Positions 15,333-62,146 of a DNA stretch of 64,000 bases are shown piece after piece (position 1 is the first letter of the stretch; every line of letters starts with the position of its first letter). The DNA is taken from contig OU964932.1 of the NCBI GenBank assembly GCA_918807975.1, positions 15,903,501 to 15,967,500 of the forward strand, given 5' to 3'. The position numbers were made by a program, and so were the translations under genes. A model generated the notes under the pieces. The model was not told where the DNA came from. It ran no database searches and saw only the letters and a list, made by a program, of their open reading frames with translations. The stretch is from Aplidium turbinatum. Its lineage: Eukaryota > Chordata > Ascidiacea > Aplousobranchia > Polyclinidae.

Positions 15333-15970
15333 CGATATTTTTTCCCGATCCATGGCTTTTTTCTTCCTTCTATGGTGCACAAAGCTTCACAAATTTGTCG
15401 TTTTTGCCCGGCTATCCGCCCAGTTGCTGTTGTTGTCAGTTTAACTTCATGTTCTACAGATTGAGTGTGACTTGGATAATTTAGATGAAAAGGATGTTCC
15501 ACAAATTGCTTAATGTTAATGCATGATTTGGTCAGGGGAGGTTCATTCAAGGGAATGATTCCTTTTTTGTTTGAGAGGTAAAATATTGTGGAGCACCCAC
15601 TGCCATATATGGTTATCATTTCTGTACTGTATAAGATGTTGCCTCAAAATTTAATTTGGGAAGGTGAAACTCTTGCACTGTAGAATTTTACGATTGACTT
15701 TCATCATTGGTGGTGCGCCTAATCTTAGAGATTAGTTTGACTGCATTAGCTTGTGATGGTTTTGTTATCATCGCCCAGCATTGCCAAAAGCACGTTTTCG
15801 GGATGAGCATAAAAGCAATTTTGTTGAACACTCTGTTGAATGACTAGGAGCACTTCACTGCCATTGAATAGATTCTTTTTCAATTGCATTTCTTGAAAAA
15901 GATTGTTCGGCTCATCCCTGATAGTACTTTTATGTTTAGCTTGAATGTGACTTTTCCAATAAACGCCAAC

Positions 15971-16212
15971 AATATATTTTGCGTCGGCTGCATAGCCGAG
16001 TGGTGAGAGCCCTGGAACGGCAATCGAAAGGGCGCCGGTTCGGCAACGCTCAAAAGCATGCGGCTGTGTCTTTGGCAGGACACTTAAAGACATGTCTGAA
16101 GGTGGACACGAAGATTGGCTTCCTTGCCTTCCCGTCCACTTAATATAAATCTCAGGGAATCTTCAACAACCAGGTGTAAACCTGGATACGACAAACAAAA
16201 AATATATTTTGC
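15971..16212 (+). repeat. tRNA-derived SINE (GTCGGCTGCATAGCCGAG family), copy 1
   Basis: Body 15983-16200, flanked by the 12-bp duplication AATATATTTTGC at 15971-15982 and 16201-16212. The head has TAGCCGAGTGGTGAGAGCC and CGCCGGTTCGGC as A/B-box-like segments. The tail contains CCTGGATACGACAAAC. The opposite palindrome arm lacks it, giving an empty-site control. Confidence 0.88.
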
Positions 16213-16881
16213 AAGAAGGCTGATTTTTTTTTTAAGGTGCATTTTGTAATTGGTATGCATGGATATGTAAACCCTTACAACTTGTGATTCCAAAGTCAGC
16301 CAGTGAGAATGACACAGTGGACCAATTTTGTTATAGACAAAATTGGTCCACTGTGCCATTCTCGCTGGCTGACTTTGGGATCACGAGTTCTAAGAATTTA
16401 CCTATCCATGAAATACCAATTACAACATGCACCTTACAAAAAAAATCAGGCTTCTTGCGAAATATAATTGGAAAAGTCATATTCAAGCCAAATATCAAAG
16501 TACAATCATGGATGGGCCGTAGAATCTTTTCAAGAAATGCAATCGCAAAAGAATCTATTCAATGGCAATGAAGTGCTCCTAGTCATTCAACAGAGTGTTC
16601 AACAAAATTGCTTTTTTGCTCATCCCGAAAATATGCTTTTGGCAATGCTGGGCGATGATAACAAAACCATCACAGCAAATGCAGTCAAACTAATCTCTAA
16701 GATTAGGCGCACCACCAATGATGAAAGTCAATCGTAAAATTCTATAGTGCAAGAGTTTCACCTTCCCAAATTAAATTTTGAGGCAACATCTTATACAGTA
16801 CAGAAATGATAACCATATATGGCAGTGGGTACTCCACAATATCTTACCTCTCAAACAAAAAAAGAATCCTTCCCTTGAATG

Positions 16882-17112
16882 AACCTCCCCTGTCGGCTGC
16901 ATAGCCGAGTAGTGAGAGCCTTGGAACGGCAATCGAAAGGGCGCCGGTTCGACACTGCCCAAGAGCATGCGGCTGTGTCTCTGGCAACACATTTAAAGGC
17001 ATGCCTGAAGGTGGACACGAAGATTGGCTTCCTTGACTTCCTGTCCACTTAATCTAAATCTTCAACCACCGGTGTAGGCCTAAGCCTGGATACAACAAAC
17101 AAACCTCCCCTG
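16882..17112 (+). repeat. tRNA-derived SINE (GTCGGCTGCATAGCCGAG family), copy 2
   Basis: Body about 16893-17101, flanked by AACCTCCCCTG at both ends. Same family as copy 1, but inserted at a different site in the opposite arm of the foldback, so the two insertions are independent and younger than the palindrome. Confidence 0.88.
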
Positions 17113-17782
17113 ACCAAATCATGCATTAACATTTAGCAATTTGTGGAACATCCTCTTCATCTAAATTATCCAAGTCACACTGAATCTGTAGAACATGGAG
17201 TTAAACTGACAACAACAGCAACTGGGCGGATAGCCGGGCAAAAACGACAAATTTGTGAAGCTTTGTGCATCATAGAAGGAAGGAAAAAAGCCATGGATCC
17301 GGAAAAAGTATCGTGTTACCAGAAAATCCAAGCAAACATAGATTCTATTGTGTGAAATGCGATGTGCTGTTACTTCTTGGTCAATAAATTAGTAGTGCTT
17401 TCATCACTTTGTCTTTTGCCTAACTCTCAGAAAGAAATCATATCACTTCATCGGTCAATTTAAGAAGCATTTACATTGATACTATAAAATGAATTAATAA
17501 AAAAGTTGTTCAAATCTTGAATTAAGGCATGCAGGTGTCTTCCTTTCTGAAAATCAATAAAAATGAATACCAACAACATATATCTAGCTCAAATAGTACT
17601 AATTTTATCATTAAAAACGTGATTTAGGGGACTCGATTAAAAAATGGTGTTGGGGCAGGGTCTAAACAGGGTCGGATTTCAAAAAAATTTTGGATTTATT
17701 GATATTTTGGGCTAAGGCAAAAATCTATCACCCAGGCAAGTTGAAATGAAAAAATTGCCTCAAAAGGGGCCACCCTACTACT

Positions 17783-18086
17783 ACAGTGCCGACCAAAAGT
17801 TTAGTAGGCTAGAGGCTGCAATTTTGACATGCCTTCAGATTGCTGGCGATATATTTTGTAATGAAGTCTCTTGTTGTTTAACAAACTGTGCAGTTGTTTT
17901 AACGAAGTTGATTTAGGATTTGGTATTTGACTTTCATTCACCAACAGAAATTCAATTGTAACCATAGAATCAACTCTCAACAACAGCACAGTTTGTTAGG
18001 TGACAAAAAAATACAAAATATACCGCCAGTGATCAAAAAGCATGTCAAAATTTCGGCACCGCCATTAAACTTTGGCCTGCACTATT
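17783..18086. repeat. Tc1-like MITE with long inverted arms
   Basis: Ends ACAGTGCCGACCAAAAGTTT and the approximate complement AAACTTTGGCCTGCACTAT. The arms continue inward through TTTTGACATGC and AACAAACTGTGC for more than 100 bp each. There is no ORF. The ends resemble Tc1-like elements. Confidence 0.65.
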
Positions 18087-18270
18087 GAAAGGAAAGCGAT
18101 GTACAAATTGATCATTTTGTTTATTCTTCAAAACTACTGTCGTCATTTACTCATTGGTGATAAAAGAAATAGGAAAACCCGAGAATAGTGAAAGAACATG
18201 GAAAAACTTAAGCATAGCCTACTTATTACTTAAGTTATCCAGTTGGGTAACTAGTTACACATGTAGCCTA

Positions 18271-18740
18271 TCAATGCGATTTCTGTTGTTGCTGATGTAT
18301 GACCAATTTCTTTATTCGAGGCTTCGTGTTGGTCAAAGCCACTCTCATACCGTGGAGCAACCCACGTTGAAGGTGGTTCCGGCCAATTGTTTTGATTTGG
18401 AGCATGGTGGAGAACGCCTTTTCACACAGGTAGGTAGTCGGAAATGGAACGATCAATTCTGATGCTGCTCGTGCCAATGCAGGATATGCTGTCAACTGAT
18501 CACACCAGAAATCAGCTAGCGGAAGTTGACGAAATTTTGCCCGACAACTCTGATTCATCTGCATGTCAATCAGCTCCTTCTTTAGTTTATTATCATCACT
18601 CATGTCTGCCAAGAAGGGCTGTTGTATCCACTGTGGATGTGAGTGATTTATGGGAACGTATTTTGCCATGGTGGTTTCTGGAAGCGAGAGGTGAGCAACA
18701 ATATTACAACAAAGCACCCACCGGGTAAGTTCGCATAAAC
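18271..18740 (-). pseudogene. hAT transposase C-terminus of hAT 2
   Basis: The minus-strand frame contains QLPLADFWCDQL, YPALARAASELIVPFPTTYL, CEKAFSTMLQIK and LRVAL-like residues (MRVALTNTKPRIKKLV), the usual end of ZBED-type hAT transposases. The N-terminal zinc finger and catalytic core are missing, removed or displaced by the foldback insertion. The start given by the open frame (18819) lies in non-homologous sequence. Confidence 0.8.
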
Positions 18741-19869
18741 TACTCAGGATCAATTTGCGTACTTGACTGGAAGATGACTCCAATAACAGCAAATCATGTA
18801 GGCCATTTCGAAACAGCAATCATTGATATGACAACTGCTGATACTGGCAGTAAGACGAAAAATGCAGAAAAGTAAAATGGCATTTTTTTGATATTATACT
18901 GCATGCATTTAGCACCTCCCACAGTCTTTTCCAGCACCCCCAAGGGGTGCTAGCACCCCCGGTTAAGAAACGCTGCTCCAGAGTGATCTGTCACTAGAAA
19001 GTTGTTCCCATGAATCCAGATCAATGTTTGCACGGTTAAGGGAGACTTTCAGCTGGTCTTTGTATCTCATTTTTGGTATTTTTTTTTGGATAAAATACTT
19101 TTCAGCAACGTTCTTCATTAATTAAATTATTTTAGTATGAAAAAAAATATTACAGGCTAAAAAGCTTAGGCTATTACTAGTGAAAGTTTAGTTTATCTCA
19201 CAAAACTTAGATTAAAATATTAATGTAAACGAGTTTTTAACAAACTAGATTTATAGGGGGGGAATTTAGATTTAAATATTGACTAAAAGGGTCCAGGGAT
19301 AAAAAAGGTTGGGAACCACTGGGTTAGGGTATCGGTTAGCGGTATCCGCAAACAATCCTACTGAAAAGATTGAGAAAAAAAAATAAAACATCGCTGATCG
19401 CAGTTTCCGCTTTTCCGCAGTTTCCGCAAACATTTTTAAATTTCTGGTAATGATCCTAGAGTTTGCCAAAGTCGCTGATTGCAGTTTCCGCAAACATTTT
19501 AAAAGGGTTAGGGTGTTTCCGCAAATAAACAAACTGAAAAGATCGATAGAAAAAAATAGAACAAAGCCGAAGTCGCTGATCACAGTTTCTGTTTTTCCGC
19601 AGTTTCCGCAAACATATTTTAAATTTCCGGTAACGATCCTAACAGTTTGCCGAAGTCGCTGATCGCAGTTTCCGTAAACATTTTAAAAGGGTTAGGGTTG
19701 ATCGGAGTTTCCGCAAACATTTTAAAATTTCTGGTAATGATCTTTGAGTTTTTGTTTGTTTGCGGAAACTGGGATCAGCGACTTCGGCTTTTTTTAATTT
19801 TTTTTCTGGATCTTTTCAAGGTACGAACTGACGGTATGAATTGTTCATGGTACGAATTAGGTTGCATCC

Positions 19870-20039
19870 TGCAGTTTCTCTATAAATTTTTACTTTAAAA
19901 AGCTACTAAACAGTTGTAAAAAAGCTTTTCAATTAAAATTTGATTTTATTTTCAAATCTTTTGAAATGATTTAATTCAGCAGTAAATATTAGCATTAGAC
20001 TTTTCAGATTTTGTTCTTTTGCAAAACAAAATTAACAAA
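19870..20039 (+). promoter_or_regulatory. 5' flank of the light chain gene with a splice-acceptor-like site
   Basis: Only about 160 bp separate the large transposon nest from the light chain ATG. TTAGACTTTTCAG ending near 20007 looks like a 3' splice site 33 bp before the ATG, so a 5' leader exon (cis- or trans-spliced) is possible. No convincing TATA box was identified. Confidence 0.4.
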
Positions 20040-20561
20040 ATGTCAAGCAGAAGGACTAAAAAGACCACTAAGAAGCGTGCTCAACGAGCTACTTCTAATG
20101 TCTTTGCTATGTTTGATCAAGCTCAGATTCAAGAGTTTAAAGAGGCCTTCAACATGATTGACCAAAATCGTGATGGTTTTATTGATCATGAGGATTTAAA
20201 AGACATGTTGGCATCTCTTGGAAAAGAGGTGACAGACAAATACATTGATGGAATGTGCTCAGAAGCGCATGGACCTATTAACTTCACTATGTTTCTGACA
20301 ATGTTTGGTGAAAAGCTGAATGGAACTGATCCAGAAGAAGTTATAAGAAATGCATTTGCATGCTTTGATGATGAGAATACTGGAAAAATTCATGAAGAGT
20401 ATCTTCGTGAGTTGCTTACCACAATGGGTGATCGATATACCGATGAACAGGTAGATGAAATGTATAGAGAAGCACCAATTAATAATAAATCCGGAGATTT
20501 TGACTACGTTGAATTCACAAGAATCCTTAAGCATGGAGCAAAAGACAAAGATGACATTTAG
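20040..20561 (+). CDS. MYL9/MYL12-like: Myosin regulatory light chain, non-muscle/smooth type (intronless)
   Basis: The 173-aa single-exon protein aligns along its whole length with vertebrate MYL9/MYL12. The basic N-terminus ends in [11 protein letters not shown], so Thr18 and Ser19, the activating sites for MLCK, ROCK and citron kinase, fall at exactly the usual numbers. EF-hand 1 (residues 41-52, [12 protein letters not shown]) keeps the divalent-ion ligands; the later hands are degenerate, as in the family. The C-terminus is [15 protein letters not shown]. The product would bind IQ2 of the myosin II heavy chain lever arm and control filament assembly and ATPase. An in-frame TTG lies upstream, but the ATG at 20040 matches the family start. 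The lack of coding introns is unlike vertebrate MYL9/12 and suggests a retrocopy origin or intron loss. Poly(A) signal candidates lie at about 20649 (ATTAAA) and 21119 (AATAAA). Confidence 0.97.
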   Translation: MSSRRTKKTTKKRAQRATSNVFAMFDQAQIQEFKEAFNMIDQNRDGFIDHEDLKDMLASLGKEVTDKYIDGMCSEAHGPINFTMFLTMFGEKLNGTDPEEVIRNAFACFDDENTGKIHEEYLRELLTTMGDRYTDEQVDEMYREAPINNKSGDFDYVEFTRILKHGAKDKDDI

Positions 20562-21438
20562 TTTGCTTAGTTTCATAAACTGGTAAATTCTGGTTTTGTT
20601 GAATGTCAATTGAAATTTTTTTTAACAATCTGCCTTGGTTTTTTAGTTATTAAAGCATTTGGTTATTAGCAAGTGAAATTCCACCAACTAAAATGCAGCG
20701 TAAGCCTATGGTGCAACTTTTTTATGTGGTAAACTGAAAGAATAAGATTACCAAATTATTTCAAAACTTCTGATTAAGAAAACATATAAATGGAACTTTT
20801 ACTGGTATCGTTGTGTTTGAACATTTCATTTAGTCAAATAATGCTGAATCAAACAAGTGCTGAAAACAACTGTGTAAAGGGGTTTACTTTTGTTTATTTC
20901 ATTCTAAATCTTTCAAAGCTCTTGCATATGTTAGCCATTTTTGGCAGTTCTAAGCAGTTTGTATCTATACAAGTTTGCAATATTAATCATTGAAAATGCC
21001 ACTGAATTATAGGCTATTCAATTGTAAACTGTTGTATATATATGTATGCTCTTGCTTCACACACCAATATAATGTGGTTTAATTTCTGAGCATGTATATA
21101 CTTGAATCTTGAATTGTCAATAAACTTCAGGTTTAATAGTTTATGTCTTTAATTCACGGATGTAAATTGTAAATACAGTTTGATTGGATTTTTATTTTTT
21201 AAAGCAAATATTGTGGTGAGGGTACCAATAAGTACAGTATTTGCATATCATGCTTGTTGTTTTTGCACCACTTGTCATAGAAAACACTGGATATTTCATC
21301 TTGTTCTGGCCAACAGAAAGTTTAATTTGTTTCCAAATTTCTTCTGCTTTAACTAATATCGCTTTTCACATTGTAGGTAGTTGTTTATGTTTGTGTACAA
21401 AAGTATATCACTTGAGTGATCAAATACAAATAACCAAG
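20562..21438 (+). promoter_or_regulatory. Light chain 3' UTR, heavy chain 5' flank and leader acceptor
   Basis: AATAAAC at about 21119 is the best poly(A) signal for the light chain. A strong 3' splice site ends at 21376 (branch-like TTTAACTAAT, then TTTTCACATTGTAG), 62 bp before the heavy chain ATG, so the heavy chain message has a spliced leader or an upstream non-coding exon. The donor partner was not identified. It could lie upstream of the light chain gene or be a trans-spliced leader. Confidence 0.5.
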
Positions 21439-57548
<36,110 letters not shown>

Positions 57549-59808
57549 ACTGCTTCTCAATTTATCTTTTTTATATTTTCAATAGTACGCCGATGTACAT
57601 ATCCGAATTGCTGACCGGCGACCCACAGTTCCCGGTTTCTCGTTCACAATGTCAGATTTTGACTTGAGACCAAATAGAGCTTTTGATCGAGCTGTTGCTT
57701 AGCTAGCGCTAGTTTTGTTGTAAATTTTCACCATTCCTTGCACGTATATCATCTTTTGTACATACATTTTTGTGCCTTGCCGCGCTCGCGTATCTGCCCT
57801 TTCTCCGCTTTAGTGATGTCACTCGTCGATGACGTCACTGTGAGCTCAAAAGCGCTTCAAAGAATCTTGCTTGTCAAACCAACGTTTTTGGACACCGTAA
57901 TAATTTTTTTGCACTTGTGACGTCACACGTCACCGGCTATCACGTGATCCTACAACATGATGTGGTGAGTTGCGATGACATCACTTCTTATTTTTCAAAA
58001 ATTGTGCTGCAAATTATCGCGCATTGTGACGTCAGATTACCACTCGCATGTGCCCGATTGGCTTCCTTCTGCTCATTTAACGGTAGATTTCCGTGATGTA
58101 AATTTTTTCTGTTTTTTTTTCTGGCGTGGTCTGCATGTTGAAAGACCATTGCTTGTTAAACTGCTTTGTGTTGATTCTTGGTCAAAATACATTGTATAGA
58201 TAATAGATATGTAAATGTGATAGCTGAAAAATATTTGCGCATTGTAAGAACCCTTGTAGCCTACTTCGAAATATACTATCACATCGCGCTATTGTCAATT
58301 TCTAGTCATGAAGTTAGTTTTTTACATTGATTTAACGTCTACAGACGCTAAATCAATGTAAAAAAGCCTCATTGCTGATTTGTATCGCGCTCTAATTAAT
58401 TAGAATTCAGCCAGCTAATCAAACACTTTTTACATTGATTCAACGTGGAAAGACGAAGAAATGTCAAAAAGTGATTGATTTGCATGCTGGGAATGTGATT
58501 ATTTTGCTGTAACATTTTAGCCTATTTCCAGCTTGCAAAAAGTTCTAATTTTCATCGATTCAACGTCTGGCGACGTCAAGGCGATGAAACCAGAGAAACT
58601 GCGAACCGGGTTATGTATCAAGTGATTTGGTCTGGAACGAAAAGAGTGTGTCTTAGCCGAATAATTACATCCTATGTTATTTCAACGTCGCTAAACGTTC
58701 AATTAAGATTGTAGTAATTTTTCGGTTGAGTTGTAATTAGTTGTAACCATGATTCTTGTAATCAAAGGTGATTGTACTAACTTTGCTACGTAATTAAACA
58801 AGACATTGATCACAGTACATTGCTGTGTGGATTATCAGTCACGCTATCAGAGTAAATCAGTCACCGTCTAGAAAGTATTGAGCAACTTTTTCCAATCCAC
58901 GGACGCAAGGGTAGCTACTCACTGCTCAGCAAGAAAATCACTCCGGTTTTACATTGATTCAACGTTTGCAGACTTTGCCAGGTTTATGTAAATTTTCAGA
59001 CATTTGATTTTTAATCACGTAGCTAGCTTCAAAAATTAATATTTTCTCGTGAACTCTAGCTTCAAAAGAAAAAAAATGTAAAAATTAATCACAAAGTATC
59101 AATTATGTGAAAGCCGTGACAAGATGCGACAAAAATTACTTAGGCTATCAATATGATGGTCTTAGCAAATTTAGGCTAATATGAATTGGCGCGCGCTACC
59201 AGTCAAAGAGGTTGTTGACAAATTGCTCGACGACAACCCGACACTAGGTTTACCGCCAGTTGTGGTGTTATGCGCTCCAGAGAAACCGTTGACACAGAGT
59301 TCTTCCGCTTCCACACGCCGCTCTAGTCTTCACGTACTGAGAGGTTACTTCTCTCTCAATGGCTTCCCTAACTTATGAGGGAACCGCACCCTTCACCTAG
59401 TTTAGCAAGTCAGTCGAGACCGGTATCCAGGGTATGCCGCGTTGTATCCAGGGTAGCCTATACGCTACCAACTACGAGGAGGCATAGGTGAGAGTTGCAG
59501 CAGCGCCGAATGCCATAGCCTATGTCATCCACCACCACATAAGTTATACGCAGCGTATATCGTATGAGCGCGAAAGGTGCGACTGATGATAGGACGTGCT
59601 TGTTCGGCAACTACTACCAAATACCCCAGTTCTGATTAGTAAATCTGGTCAGTTTGTGAGTAATTTTATAGCCTATCCTGTTTTCTACCTTTGATCTGCT
59701 GAAAATGGAATCTTGCCCTGATCCTGCCAGTTTTCAATGATCCTGCAGGATCTTGATCATGTAAACATCTCTGACAAGTAGACCTACACGAGGCCAGATC
59801 TACAACAA
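57549..59808. other. 3' UTR and flank of the myosin gene
   Basis: Contains the two tail-side MITEs described above and several CRE-like GTGACGTCA stretches (about 57830, 57919, 58028). No AATAAA was seen in the first kilobase after the stop. ORF 59181-59378 shows no recognisable domain. The end of the myosin transcript is not determined. Confidence 0.4.
58303..58492. repeat. Two adjacent palindromic MITE copies in the 3' flank
   Basis: 58303-58380 has TACATTGATTTAACGTC with complement TAAATCAATGTA. 58408-58492 has CAGCCAGCTAATCAAACAC and GATTTGCATGCTGGG around TTGATTCAACG. Weaker relatives with ATTGATTCAACG or CGATTCAACG cores lie near 58528-58605 and 58926-59020. Confidence 0.65.
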
Positions 59809-60096
59809 CATACCGGCAGGGCCGGATTTAGCTGATGGGAGGCCCGGTGCAGGCACTTTTAGATCGGTGGGCTCCCCGTGCAAAAAAATTTTTTGCGCCC
59901 ACGGCGCGAAAAATCACCTCTACATCAGATTCTACAGTAGCATTAATCCTGCACTGCACAGCATTTTGCAGAAGCTTCAAAGGCTGAAAAAAAACACAAA
60001 ATCACATTTTTTTTCCACGTAGAGGGGCTCTTCAATAGTCGGGGGACCCGGGGCACCTGCACCCTCTGCCCCCCTAAATCCGGGCCTGCATACAGG
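59809..60096. repeat. hAT-type MITE with 8-bp duplication
   Basis: Body 59817-60088, ends CAGGGCCGGATTTAG and CTAAATCCGGGCCTG. Flanks CATACCGG and CATACAGG match 7 of 8. No ORF. Confidence 0.8.
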
Positions 60097-62146
60097 TCTC
60101 TCATATAATTTTTCTTGGCTGTGAGGTTTACCCGGGACGCAGTGGCAGATCCAGGGGGAGGCAATTGACTCCCAAAACACAGAAATGTAACATTGTTTAC
60201 CGTGTAGGCCTATTTACAAGTTCGGACTCATGTAGACCTACACATCGTCGTGTTTTGTTGAAACCGGCGCTCCCCTCAAGCTCAAGCTATTTGTTGGATC
60301 CAGGGCCTCTGAGAGAATTTTTTGCTAGGGGTACGAAAAGTCATTCCGGCGCCCCTCTCACTTCGGACCTTCTTTGTCTTTGGCAAAACGCGTGATGTTT
60401 GCTTAGGCACATTGCACACCATACAATATTTTACTGCAGAATTGGACATCTGTGCGCAATAATGGTATCAGGCTGCAATAAAACTATTATTTAATGTTTT
60501 GTGTTGTGCATATCATGTGATCTGTCCCTCGCCAATTTGTGTATCCTGCATTGAATTCGTGTGTCCGTTGTTGATGGTGCTGTTGAGAGGTGTCGCTTGT
60601 ACAGCTTTAATGTAAAATTTTCAAATTCATTTATTTTTTTCTCTTAGATGTAGGTGTAGCCTATAGTTGTTCCTGATGAGAACACTATGTGGTGTCGGAT
60701 TTAATATCCGACACCACAACGGTGTCGGCGTTGAATTTAATAGTGTACTAGTGTTTTCTTTTTTTTCTGTTTAATAGAAGATGTTAAATCCGAGTTACTG
60801 AGTGTTATGCGTACGGTAGCCTATCTGGTAGGCTACAACAAGTCAAGCTCTCTACCAAGACTCAAACATAACATCTTATTAAAACATAATAAAATTAATC
60901 ATCTGACCAATAAACTTTCTTCATTGACTTTTGCATTCACCACATGCCTAGCAGAGGTGAACGAAGTCGGTTTTTTTTACTCCGGCTGCGCTCCTGCTTC
61001 GACAATATTCACTACGGCTCCTGCTCCGAAATTCATTTTGAAGTGAAATAAGCGTGAAACTACCGTTTTCAAATGGTTGCTTTAAGAATTGGCGCTCCAT
61101 TGCTTTAAGAATTGGCGCTCCAGTTGTTTCAGGAACGAGGAGGCGACTGATTCTTAACTAGGCTAATTCATCTACTTGTTTTAAAGTATCAGGTTTGGTG
61201 GCCGTGCTTAACTATATTAATAGATGCATATACCGAAATATTGGATCCTTTCATGCACGTCTTAAACCATTAAGGTTTTGCCACCTTTTCCTTTTGTTGG
61301 TTTTGTTACTGTATTTCTTTTTCACGATATCATTTCTTTTGCATTCTGACAAAGAAAAATGAATTGAATTGAATTGAATAGTTTTTAAAAACAAAAGAAG
61401 CCCAAAAATACCCGGGCTTTTTAAAAAAAGCCCAGGTTTTTCTCAACCCTGCTTTTGCTACACTATGCCCCTCCCCCCCAAGAGAATAAACAACTTTTAT
61501 GATTTAATTTAGGGTGCTTTTAACAAAACATTTTTGGACGTAAAACATTAAATCACCATTTTGGGCCCCTAATTTGTGCGCAATTAATTAAATTACCTTT
61601 TTGGGCCCTTTTTCTACATTACGGGCCCCCCAAAGACTACAGAACAACAACTTTTATGCTTGAATTTAGTCATTTAGGATGGTTTTAACCAAACAATTTT
61701 GTGCGTAATCTATAAAATTACATTTTTGGGACCCCAACAATTACAGTTTTGGTCCCTCAAGGGTACGCCGTACCCTCCGTACCCCCCTCTCATAGGCCTT
61801 GGTTGGATCCGCCTCTGCCAGTACTCGAATATAATTCTTGAAAGTCTACTGACCACTGTTTTTGATATTGTATACAAATGTACTTCGGTCATAAACGAAT
61901 CGCCACAAAGACGTTTCAACTTTCTTCTACCGTGTTTTATGATCTCAAGCTGTCGCGTTTAGAACTGATTGCTCTTTTTGTGGCAACACTGTGACGCTTG
62001 TTTTTGCTTTTTTCTCTTTTCACAAAGTTTTTGCATTGCTCGCCCAATTGCACTCTCGTCATTTCAAGAAACTTTTCAGATTGTTGCGGGAGGTAGCTGA
62101 ACAAGTTTGTAAAATTTAGTGTTGGAACAGGTCAGTTATCAATACA
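60097..62146. other. Spacer with transposon fragments before the NIDO gene
   Basis: A hAT-like tip CAGTGGCAGATCCAGG begins near 60139, and an opposing tip GGTTGGATCCGCCTCTG lies near 61801-61817; they may bound one decayed element or two. Repeated GGGCCCC-type lines around 61560-61640 look like tandem duplications within it. No coding sequence is supported. A promoter for the gene at 62147 should lie in the last few hundred bases, but no TATA box stands out. Confidence 0.4.

Larger units (their letters stand above)
13581..17777. mobile_element. 4.2-kb foldback (full-length palindrome) element
   Basis: Left end TAGGGTGGCCCCTTTTGAGG and right end complement. The two arms match all the way to a centre near 16335, where ACCAATTTTG and CAAAATTGGT face each other across a few bases. 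After removing later insertions each arm is about 1.2 kb. Flanks GTACTACAG and CTACTACAG (8/9 match) suggest an 8-9 bp duplication. Both arms encode a similar short frame with PSHTQSVEH and KLTTTATGRIAGQKRQ (15257-15619 minus and 17143-17355 plus), an unidentified element protein. Confidence 0.8.
12534..18975. mobile_element. hAT transposon 2, nested in hAT 1
   Basis: Ends CAGCGTTTCTTAACC and GGTTAAGAAACGCTG are exact complements over 15 bp. The octamer CTCCAGAG is perfectly duplicated at 12526-12533 and 18976-18983. Both ends carry GCACCCC-type sub-terminal sequence. The minus strand holds its transposase remnant near the right end. Confidence 0.9.
10941..19321. mobile_element. hAT transposon 1, nested in the MULE-like element
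   Basis: Ends CAGTGGTTCCCAACC and GGTTGGGAACCACTG are classic hAT termini. The flanking octamers are GGTTAGGC (10933-10940) and GGTTAGGG (19322-19329), a 7/8 match. G-rich sub-terminal blocks with GGGGGGAATTT occur at both ends. The left part carries the transposase remnant at 11160-12190; the rest was displaced by hAT 2. Confidence 0.8.
10812..19869. mobile_element. Mutator-like (MULE-type) element, outermost shell of the nest
   Basis: Inverted ends match over about 60 bp: GGTGCAACCTAATTCGTACC at the left tip and its complement at the right tip, where GGTACGAATTAGGTTGCATC is read. Identical 9-bp copies TGCAGTTTC flank it at 10803-10811 and 19870-19878; 9-bp duplications are characteristic of Mutator-like transposons. 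Inside the ends are tandem copies of a unit containing GTCGCTGATCGCAGTTTCCG and AACATTTTAAAAGGGTTAGG, one copy on the left and several on the right (19322-19800, in both orientations). No transposase of its own is seen; most of its length is younger insertions. Confidence 0.75.

Noticed and set aside
10812-19869. Polinton or other large virus-like element
   Set aside because: The length would allow it, but the only protein traces are hAT transposase pieces; nothing recognisable as capsid, polymerase or integrase is present.
20019-20039. Longer light chain N-terminus from an upstream in-frame TTG
   Set aside because: The family begins MSS, and the phospho-sites fall at 18/19 only from the ATG at 20040.
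59181-59378. 65-aa frame in the myosin 3' flank
   Set aside because: No homology by eye, no splice partners, lies in repeat-poor spacer without promoter signs.
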